From the NCBI RefSeq assembly GCF_014641555.1, contig NZ_BMHY01000014.1, positions 47,234-111,233 on the forward strand: 64,000 bases of DNA. The letters are read 5' to 3'. Positions 41,799 to 51,255 of this stretch are shown here, one piece after another (within the stretch, counting starts at the first letter, position 1; every line of letters starts with the position of its first letter). The stretch comes from Paenibacillus radicis (ex Gao et al. 2016). GTDB taxonomy: Bacteria > Bacillota > Bacilli > Paenibacillales > Paenibacillaceae. The translations under genes and the position numbers were made by a program. Below the pieces are notes generated by a model. That model ran no database searches. It was not told the DNA's origin and was given only the letters and a program-made list of their open reading frames with translations.

Positions 41799-43394
41799 TC
41801 ACTCTGTCCCTTCGCCCAAGCTCTGTTGCGCATCCATACGAAGCTTGATCTTATACTCCTGCGGGGACACGCCTTCCAATTCCTTGAACACGCGGGAAAA
41901 CTGCTTGCTGTTCTCGAAGCCAACCGCGCTGCCAATATCCTGCGTTTTGCGATTGTCTTCCAGCAGCAGCTCTTTGCCTTTGCGAATGCGCACTTTCTTC
42001 AAAAACAAGACAAAACTTTCACCGGTATGGGCTTTGAACGCCTCGCTGAAATACGAGTAGTTCAGCCCGACGTGATTGCTGACGACGGCCATATTCAGCG
42101 GCTTGTAGTAGAACTCCTCGATATAAGCAATCGCGGCGTTAATCTCCGAATGCTCGCTATAAGCAGAGCGAATGCCTCGAACATAATCGTTTACGCTGGA
42201 CAGCAGCAGCTCCAAACTCCGGTAATAGTCATGGAAGGTACGGAAATTGTCCATACTTCCGACTTTGCGATACAGCTTAAGCACCTCAATGGACCCCTCA
42301 CCGTAGATGCGGAATATTTCATCGAGCACCTGCTCGTTGATCATTTTACCCGCTAGCTTCAAATACTGGATATCGACCAAGGGAAGCTCCTCGATATGAA
42401 AAATCTGCTTCAACAGCTCCAACATTTCCCGCTCGCGATCCGTCCCCAGCATATTGCCAAGCTTGCGCACTTCCTCAATCGGGGCAGCCGGATAGGCGCG
42501 TGCTTCTCCTGCAATGTCCTCATGCTGGAGCAGGCGGCAATTCGAATACAGAAAGGAATACTGCAGCGCCTCAGATGCTTGTCTGTAACAGCGGAATAAA
42601 TCCGCCGCCTTCTCACCCTCTGCGCTGATGCCAACATGTACAAGCTCATTGCTGCAAATTTGCTTGTACAGCTCCACAAATTGCGAGGACGGACTTCCAA
42701 TCAATACGAGCCGGTTTCCGTTATCGAGAAAAGAAGCATCGAGTACGCCCTTCATCGGCTTCAGCAGATTTTCGGCCATCTGCTTGAACTGCTCCTTGCT
42801 CATTGAGCCGCTGCTCTCCGATTTATCATTCAACACCGCCACCGTAAACGGGCGGGTGAACGTATCAAAGCCGACGCTTTCTGCAAACTCGCTTGCCTTC
42901 TCGAGGGCAACGCTGCCGTCTTGCCCAAACCATTCCTTCAACCGGTTAATTTGCAGCTGCTCGCGGAAAGTATCGCTTACGGCGACCCGCTCAGCCAATT
43001 CAGCTTGCGCCTGAAGCGTCGTTTCGCTTTTGCGCAGCGCCTCAAACAGCTCTTCCCGGCGGATAGGCTTCAAGAGGTAGTTTTTCACCTGATATTCTAT
43101 CGCCGCTCTCGCATAAGCAAAATCGTCATAGCCGCTTAGAATGATAAAGATCGGCGGCTCCTGTCCCTTCTCCATCTCATTCATCAGCCTTCGAATCAAC
43201 TCTAGTCCGTCCATGACCGGCATTCGAATGTCGGTTATGACAATATCAGCCCGCTCGCTCTCGTATTGGGCCAGTGCATCTTGCCCATGAACAGCCATCC
43301 GAATGTCATAGAAGTCCGGAAACTCTCTTTCGATCATCATTTTGAGCCCTAGCCGAATATTTTTCTCGTCATCTACGATCAGCATTTTTCTCAT
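41799..43394 (-). CDS. yesN: YesN-type AraC-family response regulator
   Basis: The 531-residue protein has an N-terminal receiver (MLIVDDEKNIRLGLKMMIE, Asp in DIVITDIRMPVMDGLELI near 55, Lys of LLKPIRREE near 105), a long variable middle region and a C-terminal AraC double helix-turn-helix (NMAVVSNHVGLNYSYFSEAF, then TQDIGSAVGFENSKQFSRVF with GVSPQEYK). It pairs with the YesM-type kinase upstream, whose 3' end it overlaps by 26 bp. It probably activates the sugar transporter genes just upstream on the same strand. Confidence 0.95.
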   Translation of the reverse strand: MRKMLIVDDEKNIRLGLKMMIEREFPDFYDIRMAVHGQDALAQYESERADIVITDIRMPVMDGLELIRRLMNEMEKGQEPPIFIILSGYDDFAYARAAIEYQVKNYLLKPIRREELFEALRKSETTLQAQAELAERVAVSDTFREQLQINRLKEWFGQDGSVALEKASEFAESVGFDTFTRPFTVAVLNDKSESSGSMSKEQFKQMAENLLKPMKGVLDASFLDNGNRLVLIGSPSSQFVELYKQICSNELVHVGISAEGEKAADLFRCYRQASEALQYSFLYSNCRLLQHEDIAGEARAYPAAPIEEVRKLGNMLGTDREREMLELLKQIFHIEELPLVDIQYLKLAGKMINEQVLDEIFRIYGEGSIEVLKLYRKVGSMDNFRTFHDYYRSLELLLSSVNDYVRGIRSAYSEHSEINAAIAYIEEFYYKPLNMAVVSNHVGLNYSYFSEAFKAHTGESFVLFLKKVRIRKGKELLLEDNRKTQDIGSAVGFENSKQFSRVFKELEGVSPQEYKIKLRMDAQQSLGEGTE

Positions 43395-45297
43395 ATCCGG
43401 AACTCCCTCCCATTAACAGCACTTTCGGCAGGGTAATAACCACTTCTGTGAATTGCCCCTCTACGCTGTATATCCGCAAACCGTACGGTTCGCCATAATA
43501 GAGCCGGATGCGCTCATGCACGTTGCGCAGTCCGATTCCAATCGCTTGCTGGCCATTGCCGGGACCGCTTAAAGACATTTCGCGGCTGTGTCCGGACTGC
43601 ACCCATTCATTCAATCTCTGCAATCGTTCTTCCCCGATGCCCATGCCGTTGTCTCTAAGCGTAATGATGATGCCGCCATCCCGGCTATCGCTGGCACCCG
43701 AACTACCCTTCCCTTCGGCCACCTCAATGCGAATAACGCTTTGTTCCTCTTCTGTGCCCGACCATGCATGCTTGACGGCATTTTCAACGATTGGCTGCAG
43801 TGACATCTTCAGCACTTCGATCTCCATGAGGCCTGGCGGGATATGGAGCTCCAGCGCAATCGGCTCATCGAACCGGATATTCATGACGGCGATATAATTT
43901 TGAATATGACGAATTTCGTCCTGCAAACTCACGTACTCGCCTGACCATTTGAAATTATAGCGCATCATGCCGCCAAGCGAAGTAAGAGAATCGGATATGG
44001 TGCGCTGATCTTCCATCTCCGCAAGCATCTTAATATTCTCGAGCGTGTTATATAGAAAGTGGGAATCGATCTGGCTGTGCAGCGTACGCAGCTCTGCTTC
44101 TTTGGTCAGCGCCTGCTTCTTCACACCCTGAGCGATCAACTCATTAATCGTATGGATCATTTTATTGAAATGATGGGCAAGCTCACCGATTTCGCCCCCG
44201 CCGCTAAGCGGCAAGCCGGTCGGCATCTCGCCGCGCCTTACCTTTTTCATCGCTTCGGTCAATCTTCGCAAGTTTTTAAGAATAATCGCGTTCAGCCAAT
44301 AGGTAATGACAGAAAGCAAGGTGATAATAATGACGTTAAACCCGATAATCTGCGCCTGCGCCTTGGAAATATCTTTGCTGACGGCTTGCAGCGAAACGAG
44401 ATTGAGGATATAAGCATTGGCTTGCTCAAGCGGTGCTGATACGAGCAAATAGGGTTGCTGGCCGACGACAAAACGCATCTCGCTTAATTGCTGCTGTTCC
44501 ATCTTCCCGAACGTTTCCAGCAAAGCGTCGCGAAGCTCCAGATTATCGCCTGCAAACGATTGCTGCTCATCCATAAAGATCGTCCCGTTCCTGTCGGCTA
44601 TCATCATCTGGCTTCCCTCGTCTTTAATGCTGGCGAATGCCTTCGGCGAGAATTGCTTGAGGAGCATCGACACCTCAATCACACCAACACGTTTGCCCCC
44701 TGCCTCTATTACGCGCATAAGGGAAACCTTCGGCATCTGATTCGTGCCATCGGTGACGTTGCGATGCAGGATGTCAGGATCCTCATTTTTAAACAGCCAC
44801 AGCTCCTTGCCGTTTAGCTCCTCCAATTGTTTGTACCAAGGCTCTTTCTGAATGCGGCGCTCATGAAATACAATCGGCCAAACCTCAGACAAATAGCGGT
44901 TGTTCGAAAACAATCGTAAATGAACGATATTCGGATTGTTGATTTGAATATTGATCATATCCGTTAACGGCCCGCGGTAAAGCTCAAGCAGATCCTCGAC
45001 GGGGAGCTCTTCCTCCCTCGATATATAGTCGATAATTTCGGAATCGGATATCGTGAGCTGGGCAGCCCGTTCCATCGCTTCAATCTGATTGCGAATGTTC
45101 ACCCGTTCCATCTCCACCGAATACTGCGCCTGTTTCAGCGTATCATTGCCATAGCTCTCGCGAATTTCACTAAACAAATAGTTCGATACCAAGAGACTCG
45201 GCAGCAGCAAAATAACGATATACGCAGCAACTAGACGACTCTGCATCGATCTGCGGTTGAACCAATGCGCAATCGATTGCGCCATATTTCTGCCCAT
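43369..45297 (-). CDS. yesM: YesM-type sensor histidine kinase
   Basis: The kinase has a membrane helix (SRLVAAYIVILLLPSLLVSN), an extracellular double-Cache-like sensor (about 60-300), a second helix (IIGFNVIIITLLSVITYWL), a HAMP-like region (RRLTEAMKKVRRGEMPTGLP) and the His_kinase H-box LHSQIDSHFLFNTLENIKML, where the usual PHFLYN is varied. PIVENAVKHAW and RDNGMGIG then define the ATPase domain. It senses an extracellular sugar or its binding protein and phosphorylates YesN. The longest frame starts at a TTG inside the upstream terminator (45354); I prefer the ATG at 45297 with a GGAAG site, giving 642 residues. Confidence 0.93.
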   Translation of the reverse strand: MGRNMAQSIAHWFNRRSMQSRLVAAYIVILLLPSLLVSNYLFSEIRESYGNDTLKQAQYSVEMERVNIRNQIEAMERAAQLTISDSEIIDYISREEELPVEDLLELYRGPLTDMINIQINNPNIVHLRLFSNNRYLSEVWPIVFHERRIQKEPWYKQLEELNGKELWLFKNEDPDILHRNVTDGTNQMPKVSLMRVIEAGGKRVGVIEVSMLLKQFSPKAFASIKDEGSQMMIADRNGTIFMDEQQSFAGDNLELRDALLETFGKMEQQQLSEMRFVVGQQPYLLVSAPLEQANAYILNLVSLQAVSKDISKAQAQIIGFNVIIITLLSVITYWLNAIILKNLRRLTEAMKKVRRGEMPTGLPLSGGGEIGELAHHFNKMIHTINELIAQGVKKQALTKEAELRTLHSQIDSHFLYNTLENIKMLAEMEDQRTISDSLTSLGGMMRYNFKWSGEYVSLQDEIRHIQNYIAVMNIRFDEPIALELHIPPGLMEIEVLKMSLQPIVENAVKHAWSGTEEEQSVIRIEVAEGKGSSGASDSRDGGIIITLRDNGMGIGEERLQRLNEWVQSGHSREMSLSGPGNGQQAIGIGLRNVHERIRLYYGEPYGLRIYSVEGQFTEVVITLPKVLLMGGSSGYEKNADRR

Positions 45298-45352
45298 TAC
45301 CCTATCACTTCCGTCCGGCTGTTCTATGTTGCTATTCTTCCCCTTATGCGAC

Positions 45353-45393
45353 AAAAAGCACCCCAGCCCGTTACCGGTTCTGGAGTACCCTTT
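45353..45393 (-). terminator. Probable terminator between lipoprotein gene and yesM
   Basis: On the minus strand AAAGGGTACTCCAG pairs imperfectly, with G-U pairs, with CTGGGGTGCTTTTT. It lies 36 bp past the solute-binding protein stop and would partly insulate yesMN from the transporter genes. Confidence 0.55.
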
Positions 45394-45428
45394 GCAGGGC
45401 CTGCCCTCTCGCGAGGGCGATTGCCCGA

Positions 45429-47090
45429 TTATTCCGCAGCGCCGTTAAGCTTCGCTACATTTTCCTCATATTTCTTCTGTTTGTACGCTTGTACCTCTTT
45501 GAATCCGAGGGAATCGCGTTTTTTCAGGAAGTCATTCCATACTTTATCAAAGTCCGCTTCTGATTTCGAAAGCAGCAGCTTCGGAAGCACTTTGCCGAAT
45601 TCCTGATCAATCTTGGTGTTCTTAATCCCCTCTGGCGAAGTGCCAGTCGGGTTGATCTGGTCAAATTCCGAAAGACTTACCGTCTTGCCGAACGTCCAAT
45701 CCTCCAATTGCTTGAAAGGCTCAACTGCCGGCGGGCTCCAGATTGGCGTCAGGTTCGTGTCCATCATCATCCAGAACGTATGGGAAGCGCCATACTTCTT
45801 GTCGAATGCGCCGCGATCCTTATTCATCAGCTCAAGCGCTTCTGGAAGAAATTGATCTTTGCCGTCAATGTTGTCCCACGTTTCGCCTTGCTTGCCGAAG
45901 AACAGGTCATGCTGGCCTTCTTCAGAGATCAGGTAGTCCAGGAAACGAATGGCGCGAGCTTTGTCCTTCACATCTTTGGAGATGAGCGTGACTGTCCATC
46001 CGGAAATCGATGGGCCAGCAAGCGTTGGCTGATCCAAATTCGCATTGGCTGGACCGTCTACAGCAATGTAGATCGACTCTGGGTCATTGGCAAACAGCGC
46101 GTTTTGCTGATTAGCCAAATCTGTTCTTGCATACAGCATGGCAAAGTAACGGCCTTGTGCGATTTTCTCTTCCATTTGCGGGCGTTTGTCGATAAAGATA
46201 TCTTTTGCCAGCAAACCGTTTTCGTTCGCTTGACGCATCGTCTTCAGCCATTTCACATATTCCGGATCGGTATTCCGGTCATACAACTGGCCGTCCTTCT
46301 CGTAAGGAATAGCAAGGAAGTTTTGAATATAGTGCTGCAGGGCAGCATTGCCCGTATCGTTGAAATCATACATGCCCAGCGGGATAAGCGGCTGGCCGTT
46401 CACGTTCGGGAACATTTTTTTTGCATCATCCAGCGCTTTCAGAAAGCCCTCTGGCGTACGCATATCCGGTTTGCCAAGCGCCTCATACATGTCTTTGCGT
46501 ACCAGGAAGGTTTGCGAGGACGCAATGTTGTCGCCGAATTTCTCATAGTCTTTAGGTGACGAAGAAGAGTTCGGATAACCGTATACATTGCCGTTCTCTT
46601 GCTTGTACCACGAAAGCTTCGCAGGATCGGTTACTTTATAGAAGTACGGGTCATACTTGTCGGCAAGCTCGTTGAGCGGAAGCACCAAGTCGCCTTCGAT
46701 CATTTTCTTAACCGCATCTTCATACCAGCCCAGCGTAATAAAATCAGGTAGGCTGCCGGAAGCCATCATCGTATTCATCTTCTCCGCTTCATTGCCTGCC
46801 GGCACGATGAAGTTGATGTTTACGCCTGTTTTCTCCGTAATATATTTCGAGGTGGAGTCTACACCCCATTTGTTAGGAAACCATGAAAAGTTAATATACC
46901 AGTCAAACGTAATCGGGCTTTTGTCCACTTCCCAGCCTTTATCATCCTGGGTGAGCTTCACCGTCTCGGCGTTAGAGCCGCCCTCTTGCTTGTCCGTGTT
47001 TTTGCTGCCCGAAGAACAGGCGGCTGTAAACACGAGAACCGCAGCGACCATCAGCATCAACATGTTTTTAAGCGTATGCTTCTTGTTCAT
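45429..47090 (-). CDS. CUT1-type sugar ABC transporter substrate-binding lipoprotein (LipO/YtcQ-like)
   Basis: The 553-residue lipoprotein has the lipobox VFTAACSSG (Cys near 25), a short polar linker, and a large family-1 solute-binding fold beginning SPITFDWYINFSWFPNKWGV. This start is typical of LipO/YtcQ proteins feeding YtcP/LplB permeases in Paenibacillus. Such systems import oligosaccharides, often pectin-, xylan- or rhamnogalacturonan-derived. The actual sugar cannot be told from sequence. It is the third gene after two permease genes and lies before yesM-yesN. The ATPase is not encoded here and is presumably a shared MsmX-type protein. Confidence 0.94.
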   Translation of the reverse strand: MNKKHTLKNMLMLMVAAVLVFTAACSSGSKNTDKQEGGSNAETVKLTQDDKGWEVDKSPITFDWYINFSWFPNKWGVDSTSKYITEKTGVNINFIVPAGNEAEKMNTMMASGSLPDFITLGWYEDAVKKMIEGDLVLPLNELADKYDPYFYKVTDPAKLSWYKQENGNVYGYPNSSSSPKDYEKFGDNIASSQTFLVRKDMYEALGKPDMRTPEGFLKALDDAKKMFPNVNGQPLIPLGMYDFNDTGNAALQHYIQNFLAIPYEKDGQLYDRNTDPEYVKWLKTMRQANENGLLAKDIFIDKRPQMEEKIAQGRYFAMLYARTDLANQQNALFANDPESIYIAVDGPANANLDQPTLAGPSISGWTVTLISKDVKDKARAIRFLDYLISEEGQHDLFFGKQGETWDNIDGKDQFLPEALELMNKDRGAFDKKYGASHTFWMMMDTNLTPIWSPPAVEPFKQLEDWTFGKTVSLSEFDQINPTGTSPEGIKNTKIDQEFGKVLPKLLLSKSEADFDKVWNDFLKKRDSLGFKEVQAYKQKKYEENVAKLNGAAE

Positions 47091-47171
47091 CTGTTTGTCT
47101 TCCCCTTCTCTCTAAGAATGAGTATATGCAATCTGTTGCTCTATTCATAGAGCCGCAGGTATTGCCTTAGG

Positions 47172-48059
47172 TTAGCCTTTAATCGAACCGATCATCATCC
47201 CTTTAACGAAGTACTTCTGCAGGAACGGATAGACAAGGACGATTGGAAGTGTCGTGACGACCATCGTAGCCAGCTTGATCGACTGCGAAGTGACCGATTT
47301 GCCGATGCCGCCCGGAATAGCCGCAAGCATCTGGTTCGAGCTGGATTGGGCCACGACGCGGTACAGATACGTCTGAATCGGCTGCAGGTCCATATTGTTC
47401 ATATAGATCACGCCGGCGAAGTAGTCATTCCACTGATAGACCCCATGGAACAACGCAATCGTCGCGATAACCGGCATTGACACGGGCAGAATAACCTTGA
47501 GAAAGATCGACCAGTCGTTGGCTCCATCGATCTTAGCCGCTTCCTCCAGCCCGTCAGGAATATCCCGGAAGAAGGTCATGAAGATGATCAGATCGAAGAA
47601 GCTGAACATCGCTGGAATGATATACACGAGAAAATTGTCCAGCAAGTGCAAATCCCTCATCAACAGGTAGATAGGGATCAGGCCGCCTCCGAAGAACAGC
47701 GTCACCGTACCGAATAAGATGTAAATTTTGCCGCCAATCAAGCCTTTGCGGGAAAACGCGTAAGCGACCATAGCGGTGAAAAAGACGTGAAGCACGGTGC
47801 CGAGCAGCGTCTTGGCAATCGTAATGCCCATAGCGCCCATAATGCCGCTGCTCTGGAATACAGCTGTGAAGCTCTCGAAGCTGAATACCCGCGGCCACCA
47901 GTAGATGCCGCCGCGCATGCCGTCCTGGCCTTCGTTGAAGGCGTTCACCAGCACGTACCAGATCGGGTACATGGTGGCGAAACAGATCAGCAGCATGCCG
48001 AAATTATTGAAGAGGTCGAATAATGCTTCTCCCTTTGTTTTGCGCTTAATACTAAACAT
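47172..48059 (-). CDS. Carbohydrate ABC transporter permease (YtcP/LplC-like)
   Basis: The 295-residue permease has six predicted helices and the EAA motif EEAAKIDGANDWSIFLKVILPVS (about 188-210, here cited by key residues E, G and the LP pair). The C-terminus VLVYPFLQKYFVKGMMIGSI-KG is the hallmark of YtcP proteins. The ATG at 48059 has AAAGGAGG 10 nt upstream, better than a longer frame to 48098 that would overlap the upstream permease gene. Confidence 0.95.
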   Translation of the reverse strand: MFSIKRKTKGEALFDLFNNFGMLLICFATMYPIWYVLVNAFNEGQDGMRGGIYWWPRVFSFESFTAVFQSSGIMGAMGITIAKTLLGTVLHVFFTAMVAYAFSRKGLIGGKIYILFGTVTLFFGGGLIPIYLLMRDLHLLDNFLVYIIPAMFSFFDLIIFMTFFRDIPDGLEEAAKIDGANDWSIFLKVILPVSMPVIATIALFHGVYQWNDYFAGVIYMNNMDLQPIQTYLYRVVAQSSSNQMLAAIPGGIGKSVTSQSIKLATMVVTTLPIVLVYPFLQKYFVKGMMIGSIKG

Positions 48060-48078
48060 GGTCAAACGACCTCCTTTT

Positions 48079-49053
48079 CTAGAACAGCGATGTATCATTC
48101 ATTTTTTTCGTGACACGGTTGGCAAGCAGAAGCAAGATCAAAGCAATCGCGGATTTGAACAATCCCACTGCCGTTGCATAGGAGTAACGTCCTTGCTGCA
48201 TCCCCGTCTGAAACACATAAATATCGATGACGTTGCTCGCGCTCTCGTTAAGCGAGTTGCGAAGCACGAGAATTTGGTCAAAGTTGGAGTTCAGCACGCC
48301 GCTCACAGCCAGAATGAACAAAATGGAGATCGTTGCCTTAATGCTCGGAAGCGTTACGTACCACATTTTCTGAAAACGGCCTGCGCCGTCGATCGTCGCC
48401 GCTTCATAAAGCTCCGGCGATACGCTGGCGATAGCCGCCAAATAAATGATTGCCGACCAGCCGAGCTCCTTCCAAATGTCGGAGGTAATAATAATGCTCC
48501 AGAAGTAGCTAGGTTCCGCCAAATAAGAAATCGGCTCCTTGATGAGATGAAGCGCCATCAGCACATTGTTGATGATCCCGACATCGGCAAGCCAAGTTGT
48601 CAGAATGCCGCCGAGGATTACCCACGACAAAAAGTGAGGCAGATAGGAAATCGTCTGAATCGCCTTCTTGAAGCCAACGGAACGGACTTCATTCAGAAAC
48701 AAAGCAAATATGATAGGCAGCGGGAATCCGATCGCCAGTTTAATGAGACTAATGCCAAGCGTATTTCGCATGACATCCATAAAGCTCTCATCTTGGAAAA
48801 AGTCTTTGAAATGCGTGAAGCCTACCCAAGGTGCTTCGCTTATGGATTTAACGATGTTGAACTCTTTAAATGCGATAATTACGCCATACATTGGAACGTA
48901 GTTGAAAATAATCATCCATGCGACGCCAAGGAGGGCCATAATTTGAATATGCCTTTGGCTGTACAGCCGCTTGAACCATTTCCTTCTTTCCGCCTTCGTA
49001 TCCCGGTCAGTCAAGGAAACGGGCGCCGGATTAAGTTGTGTCTTCAAAATCAT
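48079..49053 (-). CDS. Carbohydrate ABC transporter permease (LplB-like)
   Basis: The permease of about 324 residues has a basic N-terminus (AERRKWFKRLYSQRHIQIMA) and six helices. Its EAA motif is YEAATIDGAGRFQKMWYVTL near residue 215, and the tail ends with the conserved LplB pattern (VTKKMNDTSLF). It forms the heterodimeric channel with the next gene. The start is ambiguous: ATG at 49053 is only 2 nt from GGAGG, while TTG at 49047 has 8 nt. This is the first gene of the five-gene lplB-ytcP-lipO-yesM-yesN set. Confidence 0.94.
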   Translation of the reverse strand: MILKTQLNPAPVSLTDRDTKAERRKWFKRLYSQRHIQIMALLGVAWMIIFNYVPMYGVIIAFKEFNIVKSISEAPWVGFTHFKDFFQDESFMDVMRNTLGISLIKLAIGFPLPIIFALFLNEVRSVGFKKAIQTISYLPHFLSWVILGGILTTWLADVGIINNVLMALHLIKEPISYLAEPSYFWSIIITSDIWKELGWSAIIYLAAIASVSPELYEAATIDGAGRFQKMWYVTLPSIKATISILFILAVSGVLNSNFDQILVLRNSLNESASNVIDIYVFQTGMQQGRYSYATAVGLFKSAIALILLLLANRVTKKMNDTSLF

Positions 49054-49308
49054 TACCTCCACGCTGTTGTGAATCAAAATGAAAGCCTTTGCAATCTCTA
49101 TACTTTTATTGTAGATTGTCCCCTCTTGGGCGGTAAGGCTTGAGATTTCGTATTGAGGGCATCATTTTTCGGATTTAGGGGTGAAAGCGGGAAAAGGCAG
49201 TAAACGAGGGGCGGATCACAGCTCATAGGAGCTGGACGCAACAGCCAAATGATACAGCCTATGGTAAACTATTGAACAAAGCGAAACAGAGGAAGGGAAG
49301 GTACATCG

Positions 49309-50067
49309 ATGCCTGATTTCAGCATTCAAGGAAAAATCGCCATCGTAACCGGTGCCAGTAAAGGCATTGGCTTCGGATTGGCTAAAGCGATGGCCGCTGT
49401 GGGAGCCATTGTGGCGGTAACGGCACGCCGGAAGGAATCGCTTGACGCGTTGGTTGAAGAAATTGCCGCTGCAGGCGGCGAGGCGAAAGCCTATGAGCTG
49501 GACGTGCGAAACATCAGCCAGATTCGCAGCGTGTTCGAGCAAGTAGCACAGCACTTCGGACGGCTCGATATACTGGTGAACAATGCGGGGCTAGGCGAAG
49601 GCATGCTGGCAGAGGATGTGACGGAGGAATACTGGGACGATATGCTTGACGTCAACTTGAAGGGCGTATTTTTCTGCTGCCAGGCAGCCGGACGTATCAT
49701 GCTGGCGCAAGGCAGCGGAAAAATCGTCAATGTCAGCTCGCAAGTGAGCATCGTCGGCATTCCGGAGGGTGTCGCCTATTGCGCCTCCAAAGGCGGCGTC
49801 AATCAGTTGACGAAGGTGCTCGCGCTGGAATGGTCCAGCAGAGGCGTTAATATCAACGCGGTTGGACCCACCTTTATTTATACGCCAGGCACAGCTGAAA
49901 AGCTGGATGAGATAGCATTCAGAGATGGAGTATTGGCCCGGATTCCTGCGGGTCGCATCGGTTCAATCGACGATGTGGCAGGTGCAGTTATCTATCTGGC
50001 TTCTCCGGCCTCCAATCTTGTCACCGGCACGCTTCTGGTCGTGGATGGCGGCTGGACCGCTCAATAG
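49309..50067 (+). CDS. SDR family oxidoreductase (glucose/gluconate 5-dehydrogenase type)
   Basis: The 252-residue classical short-chain dehydrogenase has the cofactor motif TGASKGIGFG near residue 15, NNAG near 91, the catalytic triad S-x11-YCASKGG (Ser 144, Tyr 157, Lys 161), and the C-terminal signature ASNLVTGTLLVVDGGWTAQ. Arg after TAR suggests NADP(H). It probably reduces or oxidises a sugar, sugar acid or polyol in the adjacent carbohydrate locus, but the specificity is open. A terminator follows at 50102. Confidence 0.9.
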   Translation: MPDFSIQGKIAIVTGASKGIGFGLAKAMAAVGAIVAVTARRKESLDALVEEIAAAGGEAKAYELDVRNISQIRSVFEQVAQHFGRLDILVNNAGLGEGMLAEDVTEEYWDDMLDVNLKGVFFCCQAAGRIMLAQGSGKIVNVSSQVSIVGIPEGVAYCASKGGVNQLTKVLALEWSSRGVNINAVGPTFIYTPGTAEKLDEIAFRDGVLARIPAGRIGSIDDVAGAVIYLASPASNLVTGTLLVVDGGWTAQ

Positions 50068-50101
50068 AGCGGATTGCTTATTGCATCCCTATAATTAGAA
50101 G

Positions 50102-50146
50102 AAGGACCCCGCTGCCCATTATCGATAGAAGCGAGGTCCTTTTTTA
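50102..50146 (+). terminator. Intrinsic terminator after SDR gene
   Basis: AAGGACCCCGCT pairs with AGCGAGGTCCTT (one bulge) and is followed by TTTTTTAG, 35 bp past the stop. Confidence 0.85.
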
Positions 50147-50215
50147 GTCCGTTCCGTTTAAGCATGAACAATGGAGACTCGTTTCTAGGATGAACCTTTT
50201 CGCCGGGATCATCGA

Positions 50216-51088
50216 TTAGGGTACGAACTCGCCCACCGGCTTCTGCTTGCGGTAATCCTTGGGTACGACGCCTTTCTTCTCATGAAAGATACGGGAGAAG
50301 GTTTTGTAGGAGCCGTAACCGACCTCAAGCGCGATCTCCGCAACGCTCATATCCGTCGATACGAGCAAACCGCAAGCATGGCGGAGCCTCAGATCATGCA
50401 GCAGATGGACAAAATTTTGTCCCGTCGTTTCTTTAATCACTTCACTGATGCGGGAGACGCTCATTGCGAATGCGGCTGACAAATCAGAAAGCGTCAGATC
50501 ATCCTGATAGTTCGCATGAATGTAGGAAATAATCGGCCAGACGTTTTTGCGCTGGGTAGGTTTAATGGGAATAGTTGCCTGCGCGGCTTCGAGACGCAGC
50601 CGGTCAAAGGCAATTAGTATTTCCTTCAGTTTGACTTGCAGCATCGTTTTCCGCCAAGGCTCGTTTCCGCTATACTCCCGGAACAATTCCTCGATTAGCC
50701 CTAGCATCCGCGCATTCTGTTCTCCGCTCAGCTGCAAGAACGATGGCAGTTCGAACGCGTCGATCAGACCGAGCAGTCCATCTTCCTTGGCCGATTCCAT
50801 CAGCAAATCCATACTGAACATACAATTATAGAGCATGAGCGATTCACCAGGATCGGTGAACAGCTGATGTACCTGATAGGGTAAGACGAAGGTAAACGTG
50901 CCGGGCTTCATTACATGCTGATCTCCGTTCACCCGTTCCGCACCGCTTCCGGATATGACATAAGAAAACTCCAAAAAATCATGTTTATGCGGACGAAAGC
51001 CGTTATCCAGGCGGTTCAGGCTAATATGAAGCGGAGATGAGGTATGCATATTTGGATACGTTTTCAAATAGTCGGGAAAATAAGTCAC
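50216..51088 (-). CDS. AraC family transcriptional regulator with cupin sensor
   Basis: The 290-residue regulator has an N-terminal cupin (PHKHDFLEFSYVISGSGAER, then MKPGTFTFVLPYQVHQLF) and a C-terminal AraC DNA-binding domain (LTLSDLSAAFAMSVSRISEV, then MSVAEIALEVGYGSYKTFSR and GVVPKDYRK). I chose the GTG at 51088 because AGGAGG lies about 9 nt upstream; the longer frame to 51223 runs across the divergent promoter region. It is divergent from the dehydrogenase-isomerase pair and probably controls it in response to the pathway sugar. Confidence 0.92.
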   Translation of the reverse strand: MTYFPDYLKTYPNMHTSSPLHISLNRLDNGFRPHKHDFLEFSYVISGSGAERVNGDQHVMKPGTFTFVLPYQVHQLFTDPGESLMLYNCMFSMDLLMESAKEDGLLGLIDAFELPSFLQLSGEQNARMLGLIEELFREYSGNEPWRKTMLQVKLKEILIAFDRLRLEAAQATIPIKPTQRKNVWPIISYIHANYQDDLTLSDLSAAFAMSVSRISEVIKETTGQNFVHLLHDLRLRHACGLLVSTDMSVAEIALEVGYGSYKTFSRIFHEKKGVVPKDYRKQKPVGEFVP

Positions 51089-51255
51089 AGTTTGGAGCCT
51101 CCTCCGAAAAATAGAGACTTTTATCGAAAAACAAGCATTCTTTCTCGTACCGTTTATTTTACCATAGAGAGCGTAAGCGGAACGATAAGGATTGAAACCA
51201 TACAACTGCTGCATACGCTTCATGCGAATGCATACTTCATTGGAGGATGAGCCCT

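Noticed and set aside
49080..49093. TGAAAGCCTTTGCA as a CcpA cre site upstream of the sugar permease operon
   Set aside because: Close to consensus but the central CG is CC, so support is too weak to list as a feature.
47905..49143. Plus-strand frame of 412 codons opposite the permease genes
   Set aside because: Antisense shadow of two well-supported permease genes. Composition rich in His, Arg and Asn, no recognisable domain.
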